A stretch of 64,000 nucleotides of DNA, taken from positions 62,001 through 126,000 of the forward strand of contig NZ_QZMN01000012.1 of assembly GCF_003702705.1 (NCBI RefSeq). The letters run 5' to 3'. Shown here one piece after another: positions 47,201 through 54,047 of this stretch. Numbering within the stretch: position 1 is the stretch's first letter; every line of letters begins with the position of its first letter. Both the position numbers and the translations under genes were made by a program. Source of the stretch: Ornithinimicrobium cerasi. GTDB lineage: Bacteria > Actinomycetota > Actinomycetes > Actinomycetales > Dermatophilaceae. The notes beneath the pieces were generated by a model. It had not been told where the DNA came from. It worked only from the letters and a program-made list of their open reading frames with translations, and searched no databases.

Positions 47201-47579
47201 GAGCGTCGCCGGACGTGCTGTCCGTGGCCGGATCGACGCAGTCTTCGCGGACCAGGACGGTGGCGTGACGATCGTGGACTGGAAGACGGGCCGACCCGGG
47301 TCGGTGGAGGACCAGCGACGCCGTGCCCTGCAGCTGGCGGTCTACCGCCTGGGCTACGCCCGCCTCACCGGCCTCCCGCCGCAGCTCGTGCGAGCCGCGT
47401 TCTTCTTCGCCGCCACGGGCCAGACGGTGCGGCCGCCGTTGCCCGGGGAGGCCGAGCTGGAGCAGCTGCTGTCCCGGCTCACGCTCGCGGACGGCGGTGC
47501 GGCTCAGCGGTCGGGGGAGTCGTCCCTCGAGCCCGGCCCACCGGCCCCCGGTTCGGGCCGGACGTCCGGCATGCCGTAG
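44253..47579 (+). CDS. adnB: AdnB subunit of AdnAB helicase-nuclease
   Basis: This 1108-residue partner of AdnA is the lead translocase. It has Walker A VAGAGSGKTETM (about 40-50), LTFTRKAALELSARLADKL (motif Ia), Walker B LLDEFQDTSEAQ with D281-E282 intact, GDPHQSIYGWRG (motif III), VLTVHAAKGLEWDLVAVPG (motif V) and VALTRARSRMLL (motif VI). The C-terminal RecB-family nuclease has D995 (GRIDAVF), D1009 and K1011 (VDWKTG), and QLAVYR. ATG 44253 (ATGA overlap) is preferred to 44196. Its last 76 bp overlap the convergent phosphotransferase gene. Confidence 0.93.
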   Translation: MTPGLRYGADELADLLGTHRPTPEQRAVIEAPLTPVVVVAGAGSGKTETMASRVIWLIANGVVRPQEVLGLTFTRKAALELSARLADKLARLGRAGVPVADAGPGLEAFDLPTVSTYHAYAGRLVSEHGLRLGVEPDARLLSEAACWQLAHEVVAAYPGDMSAMDLQPSTVVRAVVSLAGELGEHLVDPADVLDWLGRVEGHLRSLPGADGRKPKVVGQQLADTLRRQSLVYPLVQAYRAAKAERGALDFGDQMALAARLARDVPDVAQSERIRYRAVLLDEFQDTSEAQMVLMSALFAGEDLPVTAVGDPHQSIYGWRGASATTLTRFPHEFAVGGRATPVLHLSTSWRNDDAVLAAANAVAEPLRSGAPIPVRTLRSRDGAGPGQVEVARLVDHVTEAEHVAAWVGEQWGRPGARSAAVLCRARAQFPTVVDALRRQGLPVEVVGLGGLLDTPEVLDLVALLWVAQEPTRGDQVMRLITGPVCRLGAADVDALWAWVREPGREVVRAIPREHAAVLAEALESPPPSSWADAAGRRLSPEAGARLAWLAGVVRRVRRLVGLPLPDLLMEAERLLGLDLEVAADPDLHPTWGRAQLDALVDVAAGYAAGADRVSLGGFLDWLDAAREHERGLEGVEVPELAEVSVDASRVQVLTVHAAKGLEWDLVAVPGLVEGTFPSTSVRASHDGSGWRTGEPKDRGWLTGIGRLPTPLRGDREGRPTLGWLSVADTHELHSAVERLADEGGQFAVSEERRLAYVALTRARSRMLLTAPVWSTGKTPRVTSRFLEEVRLSDEVRRRAWAPMPDPGDPEQNQNPRLLEESTAPWPVQPQARRQVVRDVAAALVAARSAGTEASAPGTGPWDDLVELLLTERAEARGAAGLPAAPDSLSTSAVVELAGDPQAYLTRLRRPLPSPPAPHARLGTAFHAWVEQHYSTPVLVDLDELVTGDLELDPEEDLEVLQRHFLASEWADRSPTDVEVSLETSVAGRAVRGRIDAVFADQDGGVTIVDWKTGRPGSVEDQRRRALQLAVYRLGYARLTGLPPQLVRAAFFFAATGQTVRPPLPGEAELEQLLSRLTLADGGAAQRSGESSLEPGPPAPGSGRTSGMP

Positions 47580-49054
47580 AGCTCGTGCAGCCGCTGGGCG
47601 TCGTCGAGCCCCTCGTCGTCCTGCGGGTCGACCCCGTGCGTCGCGCCCGCGGTCGAGGGGTCGGGCACCTCCTCGTCGGCGCCGGGCGCCTCGGTGGCGG
47701 TGGGGCCGGGAGTCTCCTCGGGCACCTCCGTGGCGGTGGGGCCGGTGATCTCGTCGGGGGCGATCGTGACCCTGGGGACCTCGACCGTCGGGTCCGCCTC
47801 TCGCCCCTCGGCCGCCCCGCCCCGGTCGTCGGCGAGGTCGAGGGCGTCGGCGTCGCCCGGGTCGCCGCTCACGTCGAGGGCGTCGGCCTCGCTCGGGTCG
47901 TCGTCGGGCGACTGGTCCGGGTCGTACGCCTCCGCGACCACGTCGTCGGCGTCCGTCGACGGCTCGTCACCCGGCGTCCCGGGAGCCGGGTGGTCAGGCT
48001 CGGTCAGGCTCACCGGGAACACCTCGACGTCCTGCGCCGACCGGTCCACGGGCCCCGTGCCGGGTCCGGGCGCCGCCCCGGCGCCCTCGCGAGGTCGGGC
48101 GGTCGCGGGGACGAGGGAGTCGTCGTCCTCGGTGAGGCGGTCCATCCGGCGTAGGACCTCGACGATCCTGCGCACCTGCTGCTCCTGGCCCTCGGCGACG
48201 GCCGCGGCGAGGCCGCGGAGCGCGCGGGTCTCGGCGACGAGGCGGGCACGGGCGTGCAGGTAGGGGTCGGGTCGCTGCGCCCTCGCGAGGGTGTAGGCGT
48301 CAAGGACGGCCTCCCACGCCTGCGGCGAGGCGCTCGCGTAGAGCGCCGCCAGGTCCGTGGCGGGGTCTCCCACCATGGCCTCTCCCCAGTCGGTCACCGC
48401 CACGACCCGGCCGCTGCCCGCGTCGGCGGGGTCGGCGAAGGCCACCAGGACGGTCCGCCCGGAGAACGAGCCGTGCACGGGGGTGGTGGCGAACTGCCAG
48501 AGGGCCGGCGCGTCGAACGCCTCCTCCCAGCGTGCCAGGAGGCCCGTGGGCACCCGCCCCGTCTCCGAGGCGCGGTCGACCTCCGCGGTGGCGCGCTGCC
48601 TGCACCCGGCGGCGTCGAACACGGGCACGTCCTGCTCCTCGAGGACCCCACGGGGGATGTTGTGGACCGAGGCGAGGGCCCTCCCGAGGGCGCTGGCCAG
48701 CCCCGGACCGCCCGGGAGCCTGCCCAGGTCGAGGGGCGAACCCTCGACGTGGGGGTACACGGCGGCGTCACCGTCGGTACCGAGCGATGCATACCCGGCC
48801 GGGGTCGGCACCTTGAAGGGGACGTGGCGGGCGAGCTGACGCACCAGCTCGTCGTTGCGTCGCATGCGGGCCCCGGCCACCGGGTGCAGCGGGGCGTGCA
48901 CGACCCAGCTGCGACCTGTGGCGTCCGTGACCAGAGCCCTCTGGACCTCCGTGTCGTCCTCGGGGTCAGCCGACGCCATCCCGGCCACCGCGACCGGCTT
49001 CATGCCCGGGACGGCGGCGCTGGCGAGGGCGGCCATGGCCAGATCGCTGCGCAT
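47504..49054 (-). CDS. Aminoglycoside/macrolide phosphotransferase-like protein, catalytic loop degenerate
   Basis: The 516-residue protein has an APH-type kinase fold (about residues 1-320) followed by a long acidic low-complexity tail (about 330-516) with imperfect repeats such as DEITGPTATEVPEETPGPTA and two ADALD units. In the kinase part the Brenner motif H-x-D-x4-N reads H194-G-S196-x4-T201 (HGSFSGRT): the catalytic Asp and metal-binding Asn are both replaced. The second metal Asp is kept (D222 in TDWGEA). I infer a pseudokinase or substrate-binding role, not antibiotic resistance. The last 76 bp overlap adnB on the opposite strand. Start ATG 49054. Confidence 0.82.
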   Translation of the reverse strand: MRSDLAMAALASAAVPGMKPVAVAGMASADPEDDTEVQRALVTDATGRSWVVHAPLHPVAGARMRRNDELVRQLARHVPFKVPTPAGYASLGTDGDAAVYPHVEGSPLDLGRLPGGPGLASALGRALASVHNIPRGVLEEQDVPVFDAAGCRQRATAEVDRASETGRVPTGLLARWEEAFDAPALWQFATTPVHGSFSGRTVLVAFADPADAGSGRVVAVTDWGEAMVGDPATDLAALYASASPQAWEAVLDAYTLARAQRPDPYLHARARLVAETRALRGLAAAVAEGQEQQVRRIVEVLRRMDRLTEDDDSLVPATARPREGAGAAPGPGTGPVDRSAQDVEVFPVSLTEPDHPAPGTPGDEPSTDADDVVAEAYDPDQSPDDDPSEADALDVSGDPGDADALDLADDRGGAAEGREADPTVEVPRVTIAPDEITGPTATEVPEETPGPTATEAPGADEEVPDPSTAGATHGVDPQDDEGLDDAQRLHELYGMPDVRPEPGAGGPGSRDDSPDR

Positions 49055-49135
49055 CACCGGTCCACCGTATGCGGTGCGCCGCCCGTGGTCGGGGAAGCCG
49101 CCCCGGCAGGTCATGGAGGCGTCGGTGCCTGCACC

Positions 49136-49141
49136 TACAGT
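49136..49141 (+). promoter_or_regulatory. Putative -10 of nudC (leaderless)
   Basis: TACAGT is followed by seven bases and GTG 49149, no Shine-Dalgarno sequence. Confidence 0.45.
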
Positions 49142-49148
49142 GGCGTGC

Positions 49149-50111
49149 GTGACCCGTTCGGACGAGACGTTGCTCGACCTGGCCCTGTCGAGATCGACGG
49201 TGGACCGGTCGGCCCAGGAGCGGACGGACGACGGCACCGTGCCGCGCGCGCTCACGGACCCCGCGACGAGGGTGGTCAGCCTCCGGGGTGGCACGGCTGC
49301 CGTCGGCCCGGCGCTCGGTCGCGCGGGCGGAGCCACCAGGGGCCTGGTGCTGCGAGGCCCGGTCGAGGCGGACGCGGGGCTGGCGCCGTGGTTCCTGGGA
49401 CGCCGTGAGGGGGTGGCCTACCTGGCCGTCCAGCTGCCTCCCGAGGAGGATCAGCCCGTGCCGATCCCGGACGATGCGGACTGGGTGGACCTTCGCGAGG
49501 TCGGTGCGGACCTCGACGACACCGACGCCGGCCTGCTCACCACGGCTACGGCGCTGGCCGGGTGGCACCGCGGCCATCGGCACTGCCCCCGGTGCGGGGC
49601 CCGCACCCTGGTGGTGCTCGGTGGGTGGGTGCGGCGCTGCCCCCAGGACGGGTCGGAGCACCATCCCCGCACCGATCCTGCCGTCATCATGTCGGTCGTC
49701 GACGACGCGGACAGGATCGTCCTCGGCACGGGGGTCGCGTGGCAGGAGGGCCGGGTCTCGGTGCTGGCCGGTTTCGTGGAGGCCGGGGAGACGATGGAGG
49801 CGGCCGTCGTCCGCGAGGTGCGCGAGGAGGTCGGCATCGAGGTCTCCGAGCTGGTCTACCGGGGCAACCAGCCCTGGCCCTACCCGGGGTCGCTCATGCT
49901 GGGCTTCCGGGCTCGCGCCGTGACCACCGACCTCGTGCCGGACCCGGGGGAGCTGCGCTACGCCGGGTGGTTCAGCCGCGAGGAGCTCGCCGACGGGGTG
50001 CGCTCGGGCACGCTCACCCTGCCGACGCCCGCGTCCATCGCCAGACGTCTGATCGAGGACTGGTTCGGGGGCCCCCTTCCGCATCCCGCCGGCCGGGAGC
50101 CTCAGCCTTGA
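49149..50111 (+). CDS. nudC: NAD(H) pyrophosphatase NudC
   Basis: The 320-residue Nudix enzyme hydrolyses NADH and can decap NAD-RNA. It has the N-terminal NUDIX-like domain and a zinc ribbon HCPRCGARTLVVLGGWVRRC (about 140), with the fourth ligand position CPQDGSEHHPRTDPAVI typical of actinobacterial forms lacking the last Cys. The Nudix box GFVEAGETMEAAVVREVREE (about 210-235) ends with EVGIEV. The NudC-specific YRGNQPWPYPGSLM follows. GTG 49149 is leaderless by position. Its TGA overlaps the uvrD2 TTG start. Confidence 0.93.
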   Translation: MTRSDETLLDLALSRSTVDRSAQERTDDGTVPRALTDPATRVVSLRGGTAAVGPALGRAGGATRGLVLRGPVEADAGLAPWFLGRREGVAYLAVQLPPEEDQPVPIPDDADWVDLREVGADLDDTDAGLLTTATALAGWHRGHRHCPRCGARTLVVLGGWVRRCPQDGSEHHPRTDPAVIMSVVDDADRIVLGTGVAWQEGRVSVLAGFVEAGETMEAAVVREVREEVGIEVSELVYRGNQPWPYPGSLMLGFRARAVTTDLVPDPGELRYAGWFSREELADGVRSGTLTLPTPASIARRLIEDWFGGPLPHPAGREPQP

Positions 50112-52246
50112 CCCTTCCCGCGACGGGCGCCCAGCAACCCCTCGACCCGGACGCCGTCCTTGCCGCGCTCGACCCCGAGCAGCGGGAGGTGGCGGCCCAT
50201 CCGAACGGCCCCATGGTGGTCCTGGCGGGGGCGGGCACGGGCAAGACCCGCGCCATCACGCACCGCATCGCCTACGGCGTGGCGTCCGGTGCCTACCACC
50301 CCTCCCGGGTGCTGGCCGTCACGTTCACGGCTCGCGCCGCCGGGGAGATGCGGACGCGGTTGCGTGGGCTCGGTGTCCCCGGGGTCCAGGCCAGAACCTT
50401 CCACGCAGCCGCCCTCCGCCAGCTCCAGTTCTTCTGGCCGCAGGCGGTGGGAGGGGCTCCGCCGGAGATCCTGGCCCAGAAGGTGCCGGCCGTCGCCGAG
50501 GCCGCGGGGCGGCTGCGCCTGCGGCTGGACCGTGCAGGTCTGCGCGACGTCGCCAGCGAGATCGAGTGGTCGAAGGTGAGCATGCTCTCCGCCGACACCT
50601 ACGCCGCGACGGCCCGGTCGCTGGGGCGGTCGCCGGCCGGCCTGGACGCCACCGCGATGGCCCGTCTGCTCGAGGTCTACGGCGAGGTCTGCGACGAGCG
50701 TCACGTCATCGACTTCGAGGACGTGCTCCTCCTGACCGTCGCGCTTCTGGACGAGCACCCGCGGGTGCGGACCCAGGTGCAGGACCAGTACCGGCACTTC
50801 GTCGTCGACGAGTACCAGGACGTGAACCTCCTGCAGCAGACGCTGCTCGACCAGTGGCTCGGCGACCGCTCCGACGTCTGCGTGGTGGGTGATCCGGCGC
50901 AGTCGATCTACTCCTTCACGGGGGCGTCGGCGGAGCACCTGCTGGGGTTCCCCCGACGGCATCCCGACGCGCGCACCGTCCGCCTGGTGCGCAACTACCG
51001 CAGCACCCCGCAGGTGGTCCAGCTCGCCAACCTGGTCCTCGACGGGGGCCGCGACCGGGGGGAAGGGGCTGGGGGGACGCGGGAGGCGATCCAGCTCACG
51101 GCGCAGCGGGACGGCGGGCCGGTGCCGACCCTCACCCAGCACCCCGACGACGTCGTGGAGGCCAACGGCGTCGCCGCCCAGGTGAGAGAGCTGCTGGACG
51201 CCGGCACGCGCGCGAGCGAGATCGCCGTCCTCTACCGGACCAACAGCCAGTCGGAGGTCCTCGAGTCGGCCCTCGCGCGGGCTGACGTGCCCTACCTCGT
51301 GCGCGGCGGGGAGAGGTTCTTCTCCAGGCCCGAGGTGCGTTCCGCCGTGCTCCTGCTGCGCGGCGCCGCCCGCTCCGACGACGTCACCCGCCCCCTCGGG
51401 GAGGTCGTCCGCGACGTGCTCTCCGGCGCGGGCTGGGGACCGCACCCGCCCGAGGGTGGTGGGGCGACCCGCGAGCGGTGGGAGAGCCTGCAGGCGCTCG
51501 CCCTGCTGGCCGACGACCTCGCCCGCACCAGCCCCACCGCCCGGGTTCCGGAGCTCGTGGGCGAGCTCGAGCGACGCGCCGCCGAGCAGCACGCCCCGAC
51601 CGTCGAGGGCATCACCCTCGCCTCCCTCCACGCCGCCAAGGGGCTGGAGTGGGACGTCGTCCTGCTGGTCGGCTGCAGCGAGGGACTGCTCCCGATCACG
51701 CTCGCGGACACGCCCGAGCGCGTCGAGGAGGAGCGCCGTCTGCTGTACGTCGGGATCACCAGGGCCAGGGAGCGTCTGGCGCTGAGCTGGGCCGGCTCCC
51801 GCAGTCCCGGTGCCAGGAGCACGAGGACGGTGTCCCGCTTCCTGGCCCCCGCCGCCGGGGTGCTCGGGGCGGGCGCGGAACGGACCGACCGCCCGCGCCG
51901 GGGGCGGGGCAGGTCAGGGTCGACCACCGCCAGGGTCCCCCGCACCTGCCGTACCTGCGGCACCATCCTGCACGGTGCCGCCGAGCGCAAGGTGGGCCGC
52001 TGCGGTCAGTGCCCACCCACCTACGACGAGTCGGTCTTCGAGGCCTTGCGTCAGTGGCGCAAGGAGACCGCCTCCTCCGCCGCCGTCCCCGCGTACGTCG
52101 TCTTCACGGATGCCACCCTCACCGCTATCGCCGAGGCCATGCCTCTGGACGGCGCTGCGCTGCAACAGATCTCAGGAGTGGGGGAGCGCAAGATCGAGAA
52201 GTATGGCGAAGACGTGCTGCGCATCCTGCGCGACCCCCACGGGTGA
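50108..52246 (+). CDS. uvrD2: ATP-dependent DNA helicase UvrD2
   Basis: The 712-residue SF1 helicase is found in actinobacteria. Walker A LAGAGTGKTRAITHRI (about 39), Walker B FVVDEYQDVNLLQQ (about 235), GDPAQSIYSFTG, LASLHAAKGLEWDVVLLVG (motif V, about 510) and YVGITRARERLAL (motif VI) are all present. A tetracysteine motif (TCRTCGTILHGAAERKVGRC then GQCP, about 615-640) and a C-terminal HRDC domain (VFEALRQWRKETASSAAVPA) define the UvrD2 type. The mycobacterial orthologue is essential. Start TTG 50108 is supported by the TTGA overlap with nudC. Confidence 0.93.
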   Translation: MTLPATGAQQPLDPDAVLAALDPEQREVAAHPNGPMVVLAGAGTGKTRAITHRIAYGVASGAYHPSRVLAVTFTARAAGEMRTRLRGLGVPGVQARTFHAAALRQLQFFWPQAVGGAPPEILAQKVPAVAEAAGRLRLRLDRAGLRDVASEIEWSKVSMLSADTYAATARSLGRSPAGLDATAMARLLEVYGEVCDERHVIDFEDVLLLTVALLDEHPRVRTQVQDQYRHFVVDEYQDVNLLQQTLLDQWLGDRSDVCVVGDPAQSIYSFTGASAEHLLGFPRRHPDARTVRLVRNYRSTPQVVQLANLVLDGGRDRGEGAGGTREAIQLTAQRDGGPVPTLTQHPDDVVEANGVAAQVRELLDAGTRASEIAVLYRTNSQSEVLESALARADVPYLVRGGERFFSRPEVRSAVLLLRGAARSDDVTRPLGEVVRDVLSGAGWGPHPPEGGGATRERWESLQALALLADDLARTSPTARVPELVGELERRAAEQHAPTVEGITLASLHAAKGLEWDVVLLVGCSEGLLPITLADTPERVEEERRLLYVGITRARERLALSWAGSRSPGARSTRTVSRFLAPAAGVLGAGAERTDRPRRGRGRSGSTTARVPRTCRTCGTILHGAAERKVGRCGQCPPTYDESVFEALRQWRKETASSAAVPAYVVFTDATLTAIAEAMPLDGAALQQISGVGERKIEKYGEDVLRILRDPHG

Positions 52247-52310
52247 TGCCACGTGCCGGGAGCGGTGGGGGTCCGACCCGGCGCGCTCAGGGCCTGAGGA
52301 ACTTCGTCGG

Positions 52311-52348
52311 AAAAACCGTTGCACCCTCGGCCGGTGCGGTCATAGAGT
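52311..52348 (+). promoter_or_regulatory. WhiB7-type autoregulated promoter of the whiB7 leader
   Basis: AAAAA at 52311-52315 lies three bases upstream of the -35 TTGCAC (52319-52324); an 18-base spacer separates it from the -10 TAGAGT (52343-52348). An AT-rich block just upstream of a SigA -35 is the established recognition feature of WhiB7, contacted by its AT-hook. It predicts a start near 52355 and a leader of about 410 nt. Confidence 0.8.
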
Positions 52349-52417
52349 GTCAGTCGTCCAGCTCACGGCCGTCCAGGCCGGTGGGGTCAGCGCGCAGCGG
52401 AGAGGAGGGGGAATCAC

Positions 52418-52624
52418 ATGGAGATGACCATCGTCAGGCGCTCCGGGGTAGTCCGTCGTGACTCGCTCGGCGCAGCCCTGCCCTTCTTCGGGCCCGCACT
52501 GCGCCCCCGCCTCGGCTCTGCCGATGCCGTGGTCGGTTCCACCCTCGTCGGTGGCCCCAGCCGCACCGCGACCGCGCCGACCCACCCCCGCCCCCTGGAC
52601 GTGACCCCAGCCAGGACCAGCTAG
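52418..52624 (+). CDS. Upstream ORF (leader peptide) of whiB7
   Basis: The 68-residue ORF lies between promoter and whiB7. GGAGGGGG at 52404-52411 gives ATG 52418 (or 52424) a good initiation site. The product (MTIVRRSGVVRRDSLGAALP, then FFGPALRPRL and a Pro/Thr/Ser tail) matches nothing I know. Its TAG stop is 22 bases before the left arm of the hairpin at 52647. Regulatory ORFs in whiB7 leaders are established for mycobacteria and streptomycetes; I infer that ribosome progress here controls the hairpin. Confidence 0.65.
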   Translation: MEMTIVRRSGVVRRDSLGAALPFFGPALRPRLGSADAVVGSTLVGGPSRTATAPTHPRPLDVTPARTS

Positions 52625-52640
52625 CACCCCGCCTGCTGCG

Positions 52641-52736
52641 TCTGCCGGCCGCGAGTCCTCGTCCGAGGATCCGCGGCCGTTCTGCTGTCCTGCACCGGGC
52701 CCGCCGCCCGAGGACCGGCAGATCGTCACGGATCCG
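52641..52736 (+). promoter_or_regulatory. Competing RNA structures (attenuator) in the whiB7 leader
   Basis: Terminator form: GGCCGCG (52647-52653) pairs with CGCGGCC, and GTCCTCG (52655-52661) with CGAGGAT, making a long stem 52647-52678. Competing form: TCTGCCGG (52641-52648) pairs with CCGGCAGA (52715-52722) and TCCTCG (52656-52661) with CGAGGA (52709-52714). GGATCCG (52667-52673) can also pair with CGGATCC (52729-52735). The two forms share bases and exclude each other. Confidence 0.65.
52647..52678 (+). terminator. Candidate intrinsic terminator in the whiB7 leader
   Basis: Two seven-pair helices (one G-U) separated by an A/C mismatch close on a two-base TC apex. GTTCTGCTGTCCTG follows, a modest T-rich tail. 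Placed 22 nt after the leader-ORF stop codon. Confidence 0.6.
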
Positions 52737-52765
52737 TTCCATCAGCACCCACGGAGACGACCGCC

Positions 52766-53170
52766 ATGACGATCACCGCCCATCCGCCCAGTCAGCAGAC
52801 CAGACCACAGCAGGAAGGAACTGACGTGCACGACGCAGTGCGCACGCACGCCACCGACCCCCGGAGCGGCTCCCTCCCGCCCCTCGCGGCGCTGCTCGGC
52901 CTCGTGCCGGACGGTCCGACGGGGGCGATGACGACCGGCCTGCCGTGCCAGCTGGGCGAGGCGGACCTGTGGTTCGCCGAGCAGCCGCACGAGGTGGAGC
53001 AGGCCAAGGCGTTGTGCCTTGGCTGCCCCGTGCGGGAGGCCTGCCTCGCAGGCGCTCTCGAACGCCGTGAGCCGTGGGGGGTCTGGGGTGGCCAGCTCGT
53101 CCTCCAGGGGGTCGTCGTCCCGCGCAAGCGGCCACGTGGTCGCCCGCGCAAGAACGACGTCGCCGCCTGA
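52766..53170 (+). CDS. whiB7: Redox-responsive transcriptional regulator WhiB7
   Basis: The 134-residue [4Fe-4S] Wbl regulator coordinates intrinsic resistance to ribosome-targeting antibiotics. Cysteines follow the Wbl pattern (PCQLGEADLWF, then ALCLGCPVREAC). The turn EPWGVWGG is the WhiB7 signature, and the C-terminal RPRGRPRKN is the AT-hook that binds AT-rich DNA next to SigA -35 elements. Location after uvrD2 matches other actinobacteria. ATG 52766 gives 134 residues; GTG 52826, preceded by AGGAAGG, would give 114 and is a serious alternative. An attenuator leader lies upstream and a strong hairpin follows. Confidence 0.95.
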   Translation: MTITAHPPSQQTRPQQEGTDVHDAVRTHATDPRSGSLPPLAALLGLVPDGPTGAMTTGLPCQLGEADLWFAEQPHEVEQAKALCLGCPVREACLAGALERREPWGVWGGQLVLQGVVVPRKRPRGRPRKNDVAA

Positions 53171-53176
53171 CGGGTC

Positions 53177-53216
53177 GCCGTGGCTGTCCCGGGTCGACGA
53201 CCCGGGCCGCCACGGC
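53177..53216. terminator. Bidirectional terminator after whiB7
   Basis: GCCGTGGC (53177-53184) pairs with GCCACGGC (53209-53216), and CCCGGGTCG pairs with CGACCCGGG inside, with a TGT/CC internal loop. It lies between the convergent whiB7 and cyclodehydratase-like genes. Confidence 0.75.
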
Positions 53217-53244
53217 GGGCCGCGGGAGGTTGCCGAGGGCGCGT

Positions 53245-53979
53245 TCACCCGACCCGCGAGGTCGCGGCGGGAACGGCCAGGTCGGGCGGAGGGTGCCAGG
53301 CGCAGGCGGGGTGGCGCCGCCACGTGCGCACGACGACGTGCGGCGCGCGGGTGCCGATCTCGTAGGAGAGGCCGGGCGTGACGAGCTGGCCGGCCAGCGC
53401 GGAGCGGACCAGCAGGAGGACCACCCCCTCGGCGGCGGCCAGGACGTCGGCGGGCACCGGGACCGGATCGACCTGCTGCGCCGGGTGGCCGAGCCAGGTG
53501 GACAGCTCCGGCCAGCCCGGGTCGCGGTCCACCCGGTGCCGGTCGAGGCAGTGCAGGCACGGGTCGGCCGGACGGCCGGTCAGGGGACCGACCACCACCC
53601 GCCGGGACTGGACGACGACCGGCAGGTGCAGCAGACCGTCCCGCGCCGCGGCGAGGCCCACATCGGGTGGGACGACGTGCTGGTGCACGTGCACCGTCAG
53701 CCGCGCCCGCCCGTCGGTCGGCCCCGACGGGGCCAACGTCAGGGCCAGCCGCGTCGCCACCGGGCCGTGCCCGACGACCGGGCACCGGGCTGGCTCGTCA
53801 GCCGCTGCAGGATCGGGGTGCAGGACCCCCGCCACCACGGCGGCGGTCCGCTCGTCGTCCGACCCCTGCACCACGGTCGCCCCGGGCCCCACGCCGACCT
53901 GGAGGCCCCCGTCGGAGCGGCGCACGACCGCCCACCCGGAGCGTGGCCGGGGCCCCTGGGGGCAGATTCGCTCGCTCAC
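53245..53979 (-). CDS. Orphan cyclodehydratase/ThiF-like (TOMM leader-binding type) protein
   Basis: The 244-residue protein resembles actinobacterial proteins annotated as TOMM precursor leader-peptide-binding or cyclodehydratase. It has VVGPLTGRPADPCLHCLDRH and RVDRDPGWPELSTWL around residue 130-160, with the CxxC of the E1-like zinc site. C-terminal GTRAPHVVVRTWRRHPACAW carries only one of the two usual Cys. No precursor peptide, dehydrogenase or protease partner is nearby, so it is not part of a visible RiPP cluster. The same kind of orphan is common beside whiB7/uvrD2 in related genomes as I recall. ATG 53979 lies divergent to nothing immediate; function unknown. Confidence 0.65.
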   Translation of the reverse strand: MSERICPQGPRPRSGWAVVRRSDGGLQVGVGPGATVVQGSDDERTAAVVAGVLHPDPAAADEPARCPVVGHGPVATRLALTLAPSGPTDGRARLTVHVHQHVVPPDVGLAAARDGLLHLPVVVQSRRVVVGPLTGRPADPCLHCLDRHRVDRDPGWPELSTWLGHPAQQVDPVPVPADVLAAAEGVVLLLVRSALAGQLVTPGLSYEIGTRAPHVVVRTWRRHPACAWHPPPDLAVPAATSRVG

Positions 53980-54047
53980 CCCTCAACACTCGCACCCCTC
54001 CTCGGCGAGAGCCGCGTCTGTCCACAGGCCCCGGCCGACGCGTCGCC

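Noticed and set aside
47690-47960. Repeated units in the phosphotransferase tail considered as a CRISPR-like or tandem DNA repeat
   Set aside because: Repeats are imperfect, in frame, and explained by a low-complexity protein tail; no spacer structure.
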